Positions 38,616-49,756 of a stretch of 64,000 nucleotides of DNA are shown piece after piece. The stretch covers positions 496,001 to 560,000 of the forward strand of contig JAKJHU010000109.1 in NCBI GenBank assembly GCA_022316685.1. Reading direction: 5' to 3'. The position numbers and the translations under genes are program-made. Each line of letters starts with the position of its first letter. Position 1 is the stretch's first letter. This DNA comes from Progne subis subis. Its lineage: Eukaryota; Chordata; Aves; Passeriformes; Hirundinidae. The notes under the pieces were generated by a model. That model did not search any database. It saw only the letters and a list, made by a program, of their open reading frames with translations, and had not been told where the DNA came from.

Positions 38616-38915
38616 ATCGCCGGGCTCGGCGCGCCGCGTCCCCGGTGCCCAGCAGAGGTCCCCCGCGCCCATCCCACCGCGGGCAGCTGGCACCCGGCGT
38701 GGGCACGGCGTTCGTCATCCCAGTCCATCCCTTTCCCCGCCCGTGCTGCCCAACCATCCCACAGCTCCCCGGCCGCCAGGCCACTGACACCTCCCGGCTC
38801 CTCACCAGGCTGAACCCAGCGGTTAATGACACATCTCTGGGGTTTTGTGCACGTAATCCCACAGCGGCCATTCCCGGGCAGGCAGAACCGACCGAGCCAC
38901 TGCAAGGAATCCGTC
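38616..38915. promoter_or_regulatory. Small isolated CpG-rich block (candidate orphan CpG island)
   Basis: By hand count there are about 29 CpG dinucleotides in 300 bp, with 21 in the first 160 bp, while the surrounding tens of kilobases have few. The densest part includes GGCGCGCC (38628-38635), CCACCGCGGG and an Sp1-type CCCCGCCC near 38736. Observed CpG is close to that expected from base composition, as in an unmethylated island. About 200 bp to the right, at 39109, is a good splice-donor word, ACT|GTAAGT. A plus-strand non-coding first exon starting in the island is therefore possible but unproven. Overlapping open frames of 127-158 codons on both strands reflect scarce stop codons in GC-rich DNA. 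Confidence 0.55.
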
Positions 38916-41900
38916 ACTTGTCTGCGTGGTCACAATATCTGTACCTGCCTGAGATGCGTTCACATGGGCCAAACACACCTCGGCTGGAGGCAAACGCATC
39001 TTCGTTTCTCAGAGGCTGCAGGCACCGTGTGATATCAGATTTCCTGGGATGGATTTGAGCCTTACAAATCCACACGCGAGAACGGCAAGTGGTTACAAAG
39101 CACGGACTGTAAGTAACTGGTGGGTAATTATGGAGGGATGTGTCTGTGTGGCTCAGCTCCAACATCAACAGAGGGAAGAGCTCTGCCTATTGAGTCACCA
39201 GCAGCATTTCCTTCCAGCCCCTGGCTTTCCTGACAGGTCCCCTCTGAGTTACTGCCCAGACTCACGGTGGCTAAGCTCACAAAAGCTGCTGAGCTCACAG
39301 CCCCAGGGAACGGGGCTCCAGGCCCCCACAGCCAGGAGAGCCTTCCTGGCTACCACCGTGCTTCAAGGCCATGGTGCCTCGCCCAGCCTCTTTATCACAC
39401 CTGAACACCAACGACATCCCAGTCCCAGCCACCACAGAAGCTTCAGAGGTGCCTTGCTATTGCCAAACAGAGGCTGCAGGAACCACACGAGTTTCAGTGC
39501 CCCATCCCTCCGGTTATCCACGAGTCCCAAACTGTCCACAGCCCAAGTGCCCTCATGTAGGAATGAAGTCAGCATTTCCTCTGCAGCAAAGTAATTTGGC
39601 TAATGAGAGATTGTTAAATGATGGTTGAATGTTTCTTAATCGGAGACCAGATCCCATCAAAGATGGCAGAAGTGTGCCAGCCCTTCACATTAGCACAAGG
39701 GCAATGAATACAGAGGCATTTTTATTTCACCTTCGTGGTGTGCAAGGTTACCTGAATACTTCTACACTTGGTTATTTTCTGCTATTTGCTATAGACTTTT
39801 CATTCACTTTTTAGTTTGTCCTACTGCTTTCCTTCTGGTTTTCTTCTTTTTCTACTCCTTTCTCAGTTCCATATTTTGGGTTCTGTTTCTTCTGTTGTCC
39901 CCATCCCTTCCAACAGAGCTGAACAGTGAACATGTGCTTGATCCATGTAATTCCCCACTATAATTTTCACTCAATAGATTTGTTAGCCCCATAAAATAGT
40001 CACTGAAAAGTTTCCAACAATAAGAAGGACTTAGGTCTCTAAAAACCTCATCTCACTGGATCAGGTGCCAGACCATACGAACAAGCTAAAGCAACTGTTT
40101 TGATGGCGACCAGAGGGTGTCTGCCAGGGTTCTGCAGTAAAGCATCTGCTCCACTGCCTGTGGGCTTTCCTGTGCTCCTGCAGCAGCACCTTCACCTCTC
40201 TACCAGAGCAGAGTCATTCCCCAGGTCTGCAGGACCTCTGAAGACATTTCTGAAGACCAGATAAGAGGAAGCTGAAAAATGCAGCTTCAGAACTGCATGT
40301 ATCTCTGAAACAGTAAATGTTTTGAGTGATCAGCATTTCCAGGCGGTGAAACAAATGAGCGTTTCCATTCCCAGGGGAAGTGGGAAGCAAGCAAACTCCA
40401 TTCCTCTGTTCTGTAGCGTACAGGAAATCTGAGTGATTGATGGCAGCAGTAGGGAAATGCACATTCAGCTTGTATTTCTGATGTAAATGAATTGCCACCT
40501 CACCCCTCTGCTTCCTGTTCCTTCACATAGCCCCCACACTCCGGCTGGTAGCTTTATGTGTGAATCAGGGAGGAAAAAGGAAACAGGACTTGTTAGACTG
40601 CTTCCCTCCACTCCAGTTTAAATGAGAAAGATAACACGCTAAATCGCAGGGCAAACAGCTGTTCAGGCCTGAGCTCTTTCTGCCCACAGACCCGGGGTGG
40701 TGACGTAGGGATGGACTAAGGAATCCTGCAGCACTGTTGCCAGACCCTGTCTGTGCCCGGTGCAGAGGGCCCCCTCTTTCAGAACATCTCCTTGCATTAC
40801 AAAGGTCAAAGCAGAAGGCAAAGAGGTTTTCTAGGATGCTGCCCACCATCTGTGGGATCTGGCCGCTTTGCAGGGATGCTGAGACACAGCGAAGGCCAGG
40901 GCAGGAGAAGGAACGCGGGAACATCCGCTGTGGGAGGCGTGGCCCCTCTCTTTCCCAGGCAGCTCACTGAGAGGTGCTTATTTTGACAAGGCAGGCTCTG
41001 AGAGCTTAAAGAACCAATGTTGTCGTGGTGCCCTAAACCAATGAGTATGTGACCTACTCGTTCCCACTCTGTCCCTTGACCTTTTCCCATAGCATTCTCC
41101 AAAAGCATCACATGAAAAATAGCCCTTCTCAGCTCTCTGGAGGCTTTGGAGACAGCATCAAAGCTCTGTGTTTATAAACAATTCCAGCTAGGCCAAAATG
41201 CCATTCCAGCATCAGGGGTCCCAGGATTTCTAAGCCTGTCCCAGGGAACTGAAGGGAGAGGAGGCAGGGGAGAGGCAGCACCTGTTGCCAAGGGAAGGGG
41301 AAGCAAGGGCCAGGCAGCTGGAGAGTGAGCTGAGCTCCAGGAAAGGCCTGTGGGCTGAGACAGGATTTGCTCACATACCTGAGGCTACACAGGATCTTTT
41401 TGCCTCCTTGCTTATTACAAATTGCCCTTAGCATAGGCTGCAGGATCATTTACCTCATTGATCCTTCAACCTAATCTTCTTTTCCCCCTTCTCCCAACCT
41501 TGCTCATCCACTAACACTCCAGCATCCATTCTGGAGAGCAATGTACAGCCCAGGTGAAGACAGAGAACTCAACAGACTGCAGAGGGGCAGTCCCTAAGCA
41601 TCAAGATTAGTTACTTGTTAACTCTTCAGGCTTTGAATAGCAGCTGTCCTATAAATACCTACAGGAATCCCTGTCAGCTCCCTCTGGTCTCTCACATCAT
41701 CCTTGGCACACTCCTACCTTTTGCTGAGGAAACTTCACCTCTTCCCAGTTTTTGTGTTTCCTGGTAGCTCCAGATCTAACTTCCCTTGGCAACAGCTGTG
41801 CAATTCCTTGAACACCTTCTAAAAAGCAAATGCCACAGAAGATGCTCCATACCTGAGTGCGACTTTTTCTCAACCATCCTCCTATTCCTGCGACTTCCAT

Positions 41901-41920
41901 TTTGCCTGTATGTGTTCCTC
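38916..41920. other. Intergenic sequence right of the CpG-rich block
   Basis: CpG density declines gradually to about 39100. A strong donor word GTAAGT starts at 39109. The 181-codon plus frame at 39049-39594 is serine/proline/histidine-rich without any recognisable domain and is not called. Nothing else is supported. Confidence 0.55.
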
Positions 41921-42056
41921 CACAGAATATTAGGAGCTGCAAGGGACCCACAAGGATCCTTAAGTCAAACTCTTCAGTGAATGGCCCATATAGGGTGCAA
42001 ACCCACAACCTTGGTGTTATTAGCACCATGCTCTAACCAGCTGAGCTGATGATCCC
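41921..42056 (-). mobile_element. tRNA-Ile-derived SINE with CR1-X-like tail (TguSINE1-like)
   Basis: Read on the minus strand, the element opens with CAGCTCAGCTGGTTAGAG (A-box region). It continues GTGGTGCTAATAACACCAAGG, which carries the anticodon-arm sequence of tRNA-Ile(AAT), then GTTGTGGGTTTGCACCC (B-box region, diverged). After the tRNA-like head come about 60 nt ending in GGGTCCCTTGCAGCTCCTAATATTCTGTG, a CR1-type 3' end. Passerine SINEs of this design (TguSINE1) are known to be mobilised by CR1-X LINEs. The copy is essentially full length with scattered substitutions. No poly(A) tail is present, as expected for CR1-mobilised SINEs. The family assignment is from memory of the consensus. 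Confidence 0.88.
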
Positions 42057-45000
42057 AGAGGTTTTATCCTCCTGTTCCTGCCACAGACGATAGGCAAAGG
42101 CCTTCAGTTGGGCAATCCACAGCAAAGGTTGTTTGAGGACTAGTTACAGCTGACTGTCCCTTCAGTGCACGACTTTTTGCCATGAAAAGAGAGACAAAAG
42201 GGGTTTTTGTAACCATCAGCACCTCGCCCAACTGCGCTTGGAGCTTCACAGCTGAGTCTGGGGCACACTCTCCCCAGCAGAACCCAGCAGCCAAGGAAAA
42301 CCATTTCTGTGTCTGGATACGTGGACTGGCGCTGGTGGCAGCCAGGCAGGTTTGTGTTTGGGTAGCTCTTACGTGGCAATAGGGACACTGCCCTCTTGCA
42401 GGGCAATAATTTCAGTCCCAACAAGGAAACTGGATAATTACAGAGAAAAGCAGCAGGCGCTTCAATCATTCCTACTGTGTCAGGTCTTCTAAAATGTCAT
42501 TGAAATAAATGGTGGGATAATGAATGCCTTGAGTCCCTTTCAAAGCACCTAGCAGGACAGACAGGAGGAAGCAACAAGGTTAGGAGGGCTCCATCATCCT
42601 TCCTGGTTCCTGGGGACTGACCCTAGAGGGTGGGAGATCTGGGACAGGATGGTGTGATCATAGGATGGCATAAAAATAGCAATACAGTCATGTGAGTTCT
42701 ATTGCTGTAGATGTCTCCTGTTTAAAGCAAACTGCCTGGCTTTATTCTGGTTGATCTTGTTCATTCTGTATTTTAGTTGTGGCCCTTCTTCACCATTTTC
42801 CCTTTTACATAGCATCAAAAAAGCATTAACTCATGACTTTGTTTCATTCCACTGACATAACTGCTTAAATATCCTTCCTGATGTTTTGGCATATATCACT
42901 TGGACAGACATTTAGATATTCAAACCATGGAAGCCGTAGGACATTTTTTAAAAAATGAGAAAATATGTGGACAATTCTGTTACTTTAACAATATGAAGAC
43001 TCAACACTTGTGTTAGTCTGCCAGCAAATGCAGGGAAATATGTGCTTACCTGGCACAAATATTAAACTGAGCACACAGAATTTTTTAGAGCCACACATTT
43101 ACTAACTGTAACCCCCACATTCCCAAAAACACATTTACAGCACATAAGGCGGGCACGGATTATTTTCAGTGCAAAGCACCTTTTTCTATAGGCAAGAGGA
43201 GCATGTGTACCAAAGGAGCACACATACACTGAGCATGCAGACAAAACATCCATTTATTCCATGTAACGAAGATTTATGTCTACCAAATGAAGAATTGCAC
43301 CTGTGTATCCATTTAGAATAAATTTGACATTAGCAAATGCACAATTGCTGTGCAAGGAAATAATACATCTGATGCACTCGAAAAACCACCCTTAATTGTT
43401 CAGCCCAGAAAACAGGAAAACAGAACAATCAAATGGAATGCCACACAACAGAGGCACGGTATGTGCACAGAATGTGCACTGGAGAAAGCACAGCACCATA
43501 AACAAACACAGCATTCCCAGAAGACTTCTCCATGCCTTACATTGTGCTCAAATGCACACAGGCAGATCCTTAACCATACACTCACCTGCACAAATATGTA
43601 TCAGGAGAACAAAAGCCCATTACACATAATAAGGAGTCAAAAATGCACAGAACTGAGGAACACACTACGCAAATACCCGACTCATGCATGTGAGCGTTCT
43701 ATATGTGCTTCACAGGAAATAATTCCCAAGTCTGGAATGCAGGCTGCAGTTAATAAACCGAACGCACTGGGGGCTGCATTTCACCCTGCAGTTCAGAGCA
43801 CAGCACACAGAGCAGTGGGGCTGAGGTCACAGCTGGCCCCACACAGGTTCAATGCCTACAGGTCCTCTGTAGAATTTAATCTTCTCCCAAGTAGGCACCT
43901 GCACTGCTGCTGTAATTCCCCAGAGCCATCACAGAACTACATAAACTACTGTGTCTGCACTGCCCTGTTGCAGCCAAAATCCATTTGGAGATTCATTGGC
44001 AATTCTCCCATTTTTCCCCCTGTCTAGGGGACCCAAGAATTTAATTTTATGGAGGGCAAACTACTGCAACCCTCACATGGGCATCTCAATTAGCCCCATG
44101 CCCTCTTCCCTTACCACCTCTACAGCTGCAGTGGAGGGCTGCCACTCGTTCCACTGCAACGCCAGTCACAACGTGAGCTACAAAGCAACTGCTGGAGCTG
44201 GAGGATAAAGGCATTTTACTCCATTTTATTGCCCAGATAAGACCTCTGATAATTTTACAGTCAGACTATCGAGTACCTAAAGAGAAACAAATGCACCTAA
44301 TCAAACGCCTCAGTGGACAATGCCAGAGCAGGCAGCCAGGCGTGACTCCTGGCATAAATCAAAAGCAGGAGGCAGAAGAGCGCTGCCTGCCCGAGGCCTG
44401 CACACAGCCTTCCCCTTCAGACAGCCTTGCATCCAACAAACACTCCTGCTCCACAGCTTCTGTCCACTCCAGGCTAAATGGGAAATCCCGGTGACACACG
44501 GGGACACTCATCCTGGCTTGCAGCTTGAACGCCACACTCAGCTTCAGCTGCTCCACATTCCAAACCTACTCCAGCTAAGGACACACAAAGAAATCCTGTG
44601 GCAGGTGATTCATCTCATCTATTGCACATCATTTCAAAGGACCCGGCCTAACCCCATCGTAAAGGCTTGGAAACAGCGAGGCACATTCACAGCATGTTTG
44701 CTTCTGCTTCCAGAAATGCACGTTTCTCTCTGCTGTGATGAAATCTAGACTTGCTTAGACACAGCTGTGAAACAAAATGCCTTCCACATCTCTCCTTTGG
44801 TCCTCTGTCAGGGAAACAGGAATCAGCACTGTAAATCAGTCTCTGTAAGTGCTATAAACTTGCACAGTGTCCCACGTGGAGAAGGATCTCGTCCTGCCAT
44901 GGCAGCCCAGCCACAGAGAGACACACACAACCTTGTCCCTCCCAAGCAACTCTGACCAGGCAAAGGTTGTGGAGACCCAGAAAAATGGGGAGCATCTTTT

Positions 45001-47947
45001 CCTCCAGGTGCTCTATGCGGTAAGCAGAAGAAACCAAAAGAAAAACAAAACAAATCGGGAGAGACTAATGAATAAAAATAACAGACTCTCTGCTTTTCTC
45101 TTTGTAATTTCCCCACCCCAGACAGCTGTAATGTGGAAAGTATTGAAATTTAAATCACACCTCAGCCTAACCTCAGCTGACAGGCTGCCAATGCAATAAT
45201 CTCAGCCTGGCTATCTTCTCTCAGGGAGAACGACAAACCAACTAAAGCAAAGTGATAAATTTTCAATTTTATTTTAAAATATACCAGATGGGAGATTTTA
45301 TTGGAGTCATAAATATGTCAAAAGCAATGTTGGCATATGACTGGAGATTGCCTCCACCAAGGGAGCAGCTCTCCTTGTTTAGAAGTGCCATCAGATTCTT
45401 AATAAGAGGCTCCAGTTACACTGCAGCAAAATAGTCCCTGTATTAAGCCAATTGAATGTCTATTTGCCACCAGACGTCTTTTTCCTCTTCTCTGCCAGCT
45501 CCAGCATCTTAAACAGGAGAAATGAGGGTGCTGAGGTCAGACCTAAGCATCACCGGTTTGAGTTCTCATTTTGTTGTTGGAAAATGGCTTGAAAAGTATT
45601 TGATTTCTCACCAGTATTTGAAAACAGAATTCCATGTCAGTCAGCGAAGCTTCCTTTGATTTGCTAGAATCCCATCCAGCAGGTGTCAACCCAGTTCAGC
45701 CTCAGATTTAAAGCAAATCGAATTCAAGCCCTTAATCCTAGCCATGGGTCAACCTCAAATTACGGAAATAGCGCTTGGCCTCAGTCCCAAAATTTCATGT
45801 GAGCTAAAACCAGTTCTAAATCCCACCAGCCACTTCCAGAAATACCAGCCGCCTTTTGTAGCCTCTGCACCTCTCCTCCTTCTGCCACTGGTGCTGTGAC
45901 AGATCACAGCAGTCTAACAGGAAGAAGTCTGATATTTATGCCTTTTCATCATTTCAAAGGTTTTACAGACTTGCTCTACCAGCTATGTCTCTGAGCATGA
46001 TTCCCACCTTCCAGCTTACTCAGGAAATCCTCATATTCTTATACCAATAAATTCAAATCAATCAACCTTACCACCACTGATTCCCATCACCACAGAATCT
46101 GGCTCACTGAAAATTTAATGCAAAGCAAATGAAAAGTAACAACAATCTGTTATTTTATGGTTTTGGTTTTTTTCATATAAATGCTTTGCAGATTTAATCT
46201 TTCAGCCACAAAACTGTAAAAAGGGGATAGAGAATTAGTAAGAGAGCCAATACATAAAATATTACAAAATAATATCCTGCAGTTATAGCCAATCTAATAG
46301 TAACAGCACCACAGAGGGCAAGGCGAGAAGGAAACATAAGCAAAAAGTGACAGAACTTCACACAGGTTAGATGTCTGTGGTCTTTTTAGACATTCCTTAT
46401 TCCTCACAGTCAAAGAAAGGATGGTCTTTCAGTATTCTTTCTAACAGATTGATCATTTGCTGTGGAAGGCTTTTAAAAAACTCTGTGAACATAAAACACC
46501 ATCAGGTACATTTATGACAAAATATCATCCTCCTACCCACAGCCTCCAGTCCTGGACATGCCATTCATTGGTCTTGAAGCAGCAGATGCATCAAGACAAG
46601 CTGAAGCTTTTAGCAGCTTTTTAATCTGAAGGAGCAGATTGAAATAGAAGAATCATACCCATCAGTCTTAGGCTTAAAATATTTTGACTTAATGTACTAC
46701 ACAGCGAGGCTCTGCAGTGTTTTTCGATGGGGACTTGTACAATTCATCATTGATTGGCACAAGGTCAGGGAAATCTGGTGAAGTACAGAACAGCTGGGAA
46801 AGAATTCAGCTCAGGTTGTAATGCTTTTGACAAAACAGAAACCCATGCTGGGGACGTGAAAGAGGATGGCCTGGGTCTACACTTCCACCCTCAGGAGGAC
46901 TCACTGAGAAAGCAGAATTGGCCTGTTCCGACCATATTTGAAACTATCATTTCCCAAAATTCTGTCTAACAAGCACTGATAATGACGGAAGAGCACAGAC
47001 AAAGTCGAATTCAGGAACACTGCTGCCTTCACAGGTTAGAAGGTCTGCAAGGCCATTTCCATTACAGAACCCATGGAACTAGTTTGGGGCACTAATGCCT
47101 CTCAGGATGCTCTAATGGGCTGATGCACAATAGTACAGCCAAGCTGTAACTCCTCCAGGACAGAGTCTGCAGCTGACTGTACGTCTGTGCTGTATTTAGC
47201 ACAATCCAGCTTCAGCTCTAATAGCAGCCTCCAAGTGTTACTGTGCTACAACAATGGGCAGTGAGAACTTACATAATAAAAATAACATAATGCATCAGGA
47301 GTATCTATGGCATAATTACAAGGTTTATTCAAAGCACCTAATCAAATTGTTCAGCAGCTTAGCATAAACACGGACATAGAGGCAGATACTCCTAGATTAA
47401 GGAGCAAATTATGATTAGCACAGGTATAATTGCCTTGGAACTCCCCACACTTTCAGCCAGGCCAAGGACTGACTAACAGCATGTTCAGGCAAGCACGTAT
47501 TTCTCCTTGTGGAAGATAAGCCCCAAACACTTGCTTAAGAGCAGTCTGAAAATGCAGGGATCTGTGAGTACTGCAACAGCTGAGCCCAGGAGGAACCGAC
47601 CTCAGGCAGTTTGGTTGGCTTCAGACTTACTTGTCTTTAGGGCATTCTTTAGCTAAGATGGTGCACTAGTAAAGTCTGTTTAATTATTTGAATAAACTTT
47701 ATTATTTAATAAATCCCTTAACAAAGGACTGAACTCATTTAAGTATTGACTGGTTAACCTACCTGGCAAACAAGTAATACCCAGGCAAGTAGGAATGTTA
47801 CTTCACCAGGTTCCTCAGTTTCCAGTCCTTTCAGTAATGGGCAAACCTGCTGTCTCACTAGAAAGCTGTCCTATTAAATCATTGCAGCACACAGTAACTA
47901 CAGAGGTCTCAGAAGATTTTACTGTACTCTCATATTTGGCAGCCACA

Positions 47948-47955
47948 TGACGTCA
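47948..47955. promoter_or_regulatory. Perfect CRE palindrome (TGACGTCA)
   Basis: A full cAMP-response-element palindrome lies in otherwise unremarkable sequence. One or two copies are expected by chance in 64 kb, fewer given CpG depletion. No promoter or CpG cluster surrounds it. Confidence 0.25.
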
Positions 47956-49705
47956 AGTCCTTAGAGAGGACCCCAATATAATCTCAAAAACATAAAATGC
48001 TGACATCCAGCATCACAGGATCCCATCTAGCACAGGACACCCTCCTTTCCAACACACCACTCCAGTGCTGTCAGATGTCACACAAACTCACTTGTACCCC
48101 CTGCTATGTGTCTGTCCACCTTCAGGAAAAATCCAAGCATCAATTCACATATAGAGCTGGAGGCCTCAAAACACACAGCCACCTTTAAATGAAGCAGCAG
48201 CACCAGGAACGACCCAGAGCAAAAAAACTCATCTGCAACCAGGTCAGCTCCCATAGTCCTTCCAGGACCTCTCTTTTTGTTTCTCTGATCCTCCTCCCAT
48301 CCTAGCAGCACACCAGAGCAGATTCAGGCTTCCCTCTGATGCAGCAGCTACTGTATGAATTGTATAACAAATTAAAGTTATTTTATGACAGTGATAACAC
48401 CATCATCTGTAGTGTTCATGGGTTAATAAATTGTGCCCATGAATGAATATGTGCTGACTCACTAACTAAGGTGCAAACGAGAGCTGTTCATCTTCTCTGC
48501 AGTGCCCTGGAAACCAGTGTCCCTCCTCTGCCAGGGAATTCATTTTCCCTGCTTTGGAGAGGGGAGAAGGAGGGAATTACTTCCTCTTGCTGCCTTCCCG
48601 CATTAGTAAAGCCCTGGAGGTTATTTAAATGGGAACTTCAAAGGAGGTGTACCACCGGCTGTTTACTGCTGGAGGAGGCTCATTTTACACTCAGATTTAA
48701 AAGCCTCTCTGACTCAGAGGCAAACAGCATCACTTACAGGCTTCAGCCTCTCAGATACACCCAGCTCAGGTGCAGGGGGCCAGCACGAATGCGACAGGCA
48801 GAGAAAGGATTAATTTTATTTTAATGTTGGACAGGAAGGATTTTCAGGCTCGGAAGGGAGTGACAGGGAATGGTTCTCCATGAATAGGGAGCCTAAATGT
48901 TCCAAATGGGGAGTAGGAGGCTGTTTGGTCTTCAGGACAGTAAGGGAAGAGAATTATGAAAAGTGGTTCTGAAGCACACAGTTACAGAGGGAAGAAAACC
49001 AGATTCTCATGTACTGAGCCTCCTGCACACTTACCCACCATGTCTTTTCATCAGGTCTTGAGGCTACTGTGTCTGAGCTGCAATTCTTTCCTTCCATCAC
49101 TCATTCTTCCTGGGGATAGCTGAGGATCAGGCAATGACTTACCTTGGGAAGCCTTATTAAGCAGATTCACTAATACAGAAGGAAGATTACAAAAACAAAC
49201 CCGCTCCTGGCACTTGGAGTGGAAGCTGCATCTGTGATGTGTCTTTGTTCTCCTAAACACTGATTTCTCAGTCTGACATTAGAGTGGATTTGGAAGGGAG
49301 ATGAGGTTTAGAGATAAGGTAATTCCTCCACCACCAGATTAGATCCAGCCAGCACAATGAGCACTCCATGTCATATCGAGACAGTTTAACAGTTCCACTT
49401 AGCTTTGGCCACTGAGAACCTACCACACATGTGAAATTTAATTGGTTCATTTTAATCATGTCTGGAAGTGTGGAGTTTGGGGTTTTATTCTTGGAAGCAG
49501 AGAAAATCTCCTCACCTCCATTTGTTTAAGCAACCAAGCACATGAAAGAAGCAGGCGAGATCAAAGAAGAATCCATCTCCCTGGAGAACCTCTAAGCAGA
49601 ATTTGTAAATACAGGAGTTTCTGCAGTTGGGCATATGGACTTGCCCCTAAACCTCATGCTGGTCAAACCACAGAACTATGAATTTTCAACTAAACTTATG
49701 CCTTG

Positions 49706-49756
49706 GTTTTTTGGTGGTTTTTTTTTGTTTGTTTGTTTTTTGCCTTTTTTTTTTTC
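49706..49756 (+). repeat. T-rich simple repeat with (TTTG)n
   Basis: T runs interrupted by G (GGTTTTTTGGTGG, T9, then GTTTGTTTG) and ending in T11 before CCCACTG. The tract is a simple sequence with no gene-like content. Confidence 0.85.

Noticed and set aside
38441..38917. Open frames of 127-158 codons on both strands over the CpG block
   Set aside because: Explained by few stop codons in GC-rich DNA; the frames overlap one another on opposite strands.
39049..39594. 181-codon plus-strand frame right of the CpG block
   Set aside because: Serine/proline/histidine-rich, no family resemblance. It begins before a good splice donor at 39109 that would interrupt it.
41990..42056. A functional tRNA-Ile gene on the minus strand
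   Set aside because: The 5' acceptor strand does not pair with a proper 3' strand, the B box is diverged, and the sequence runs on into a CR1-like tail. It is a SINE head.
43350..44027. 225-codon plus-strand frame as a real protein gene
   Set aside because: No recognisable domain, biased CA-rich composition, no promoter or polyadenylation context. Kept only as a finding.
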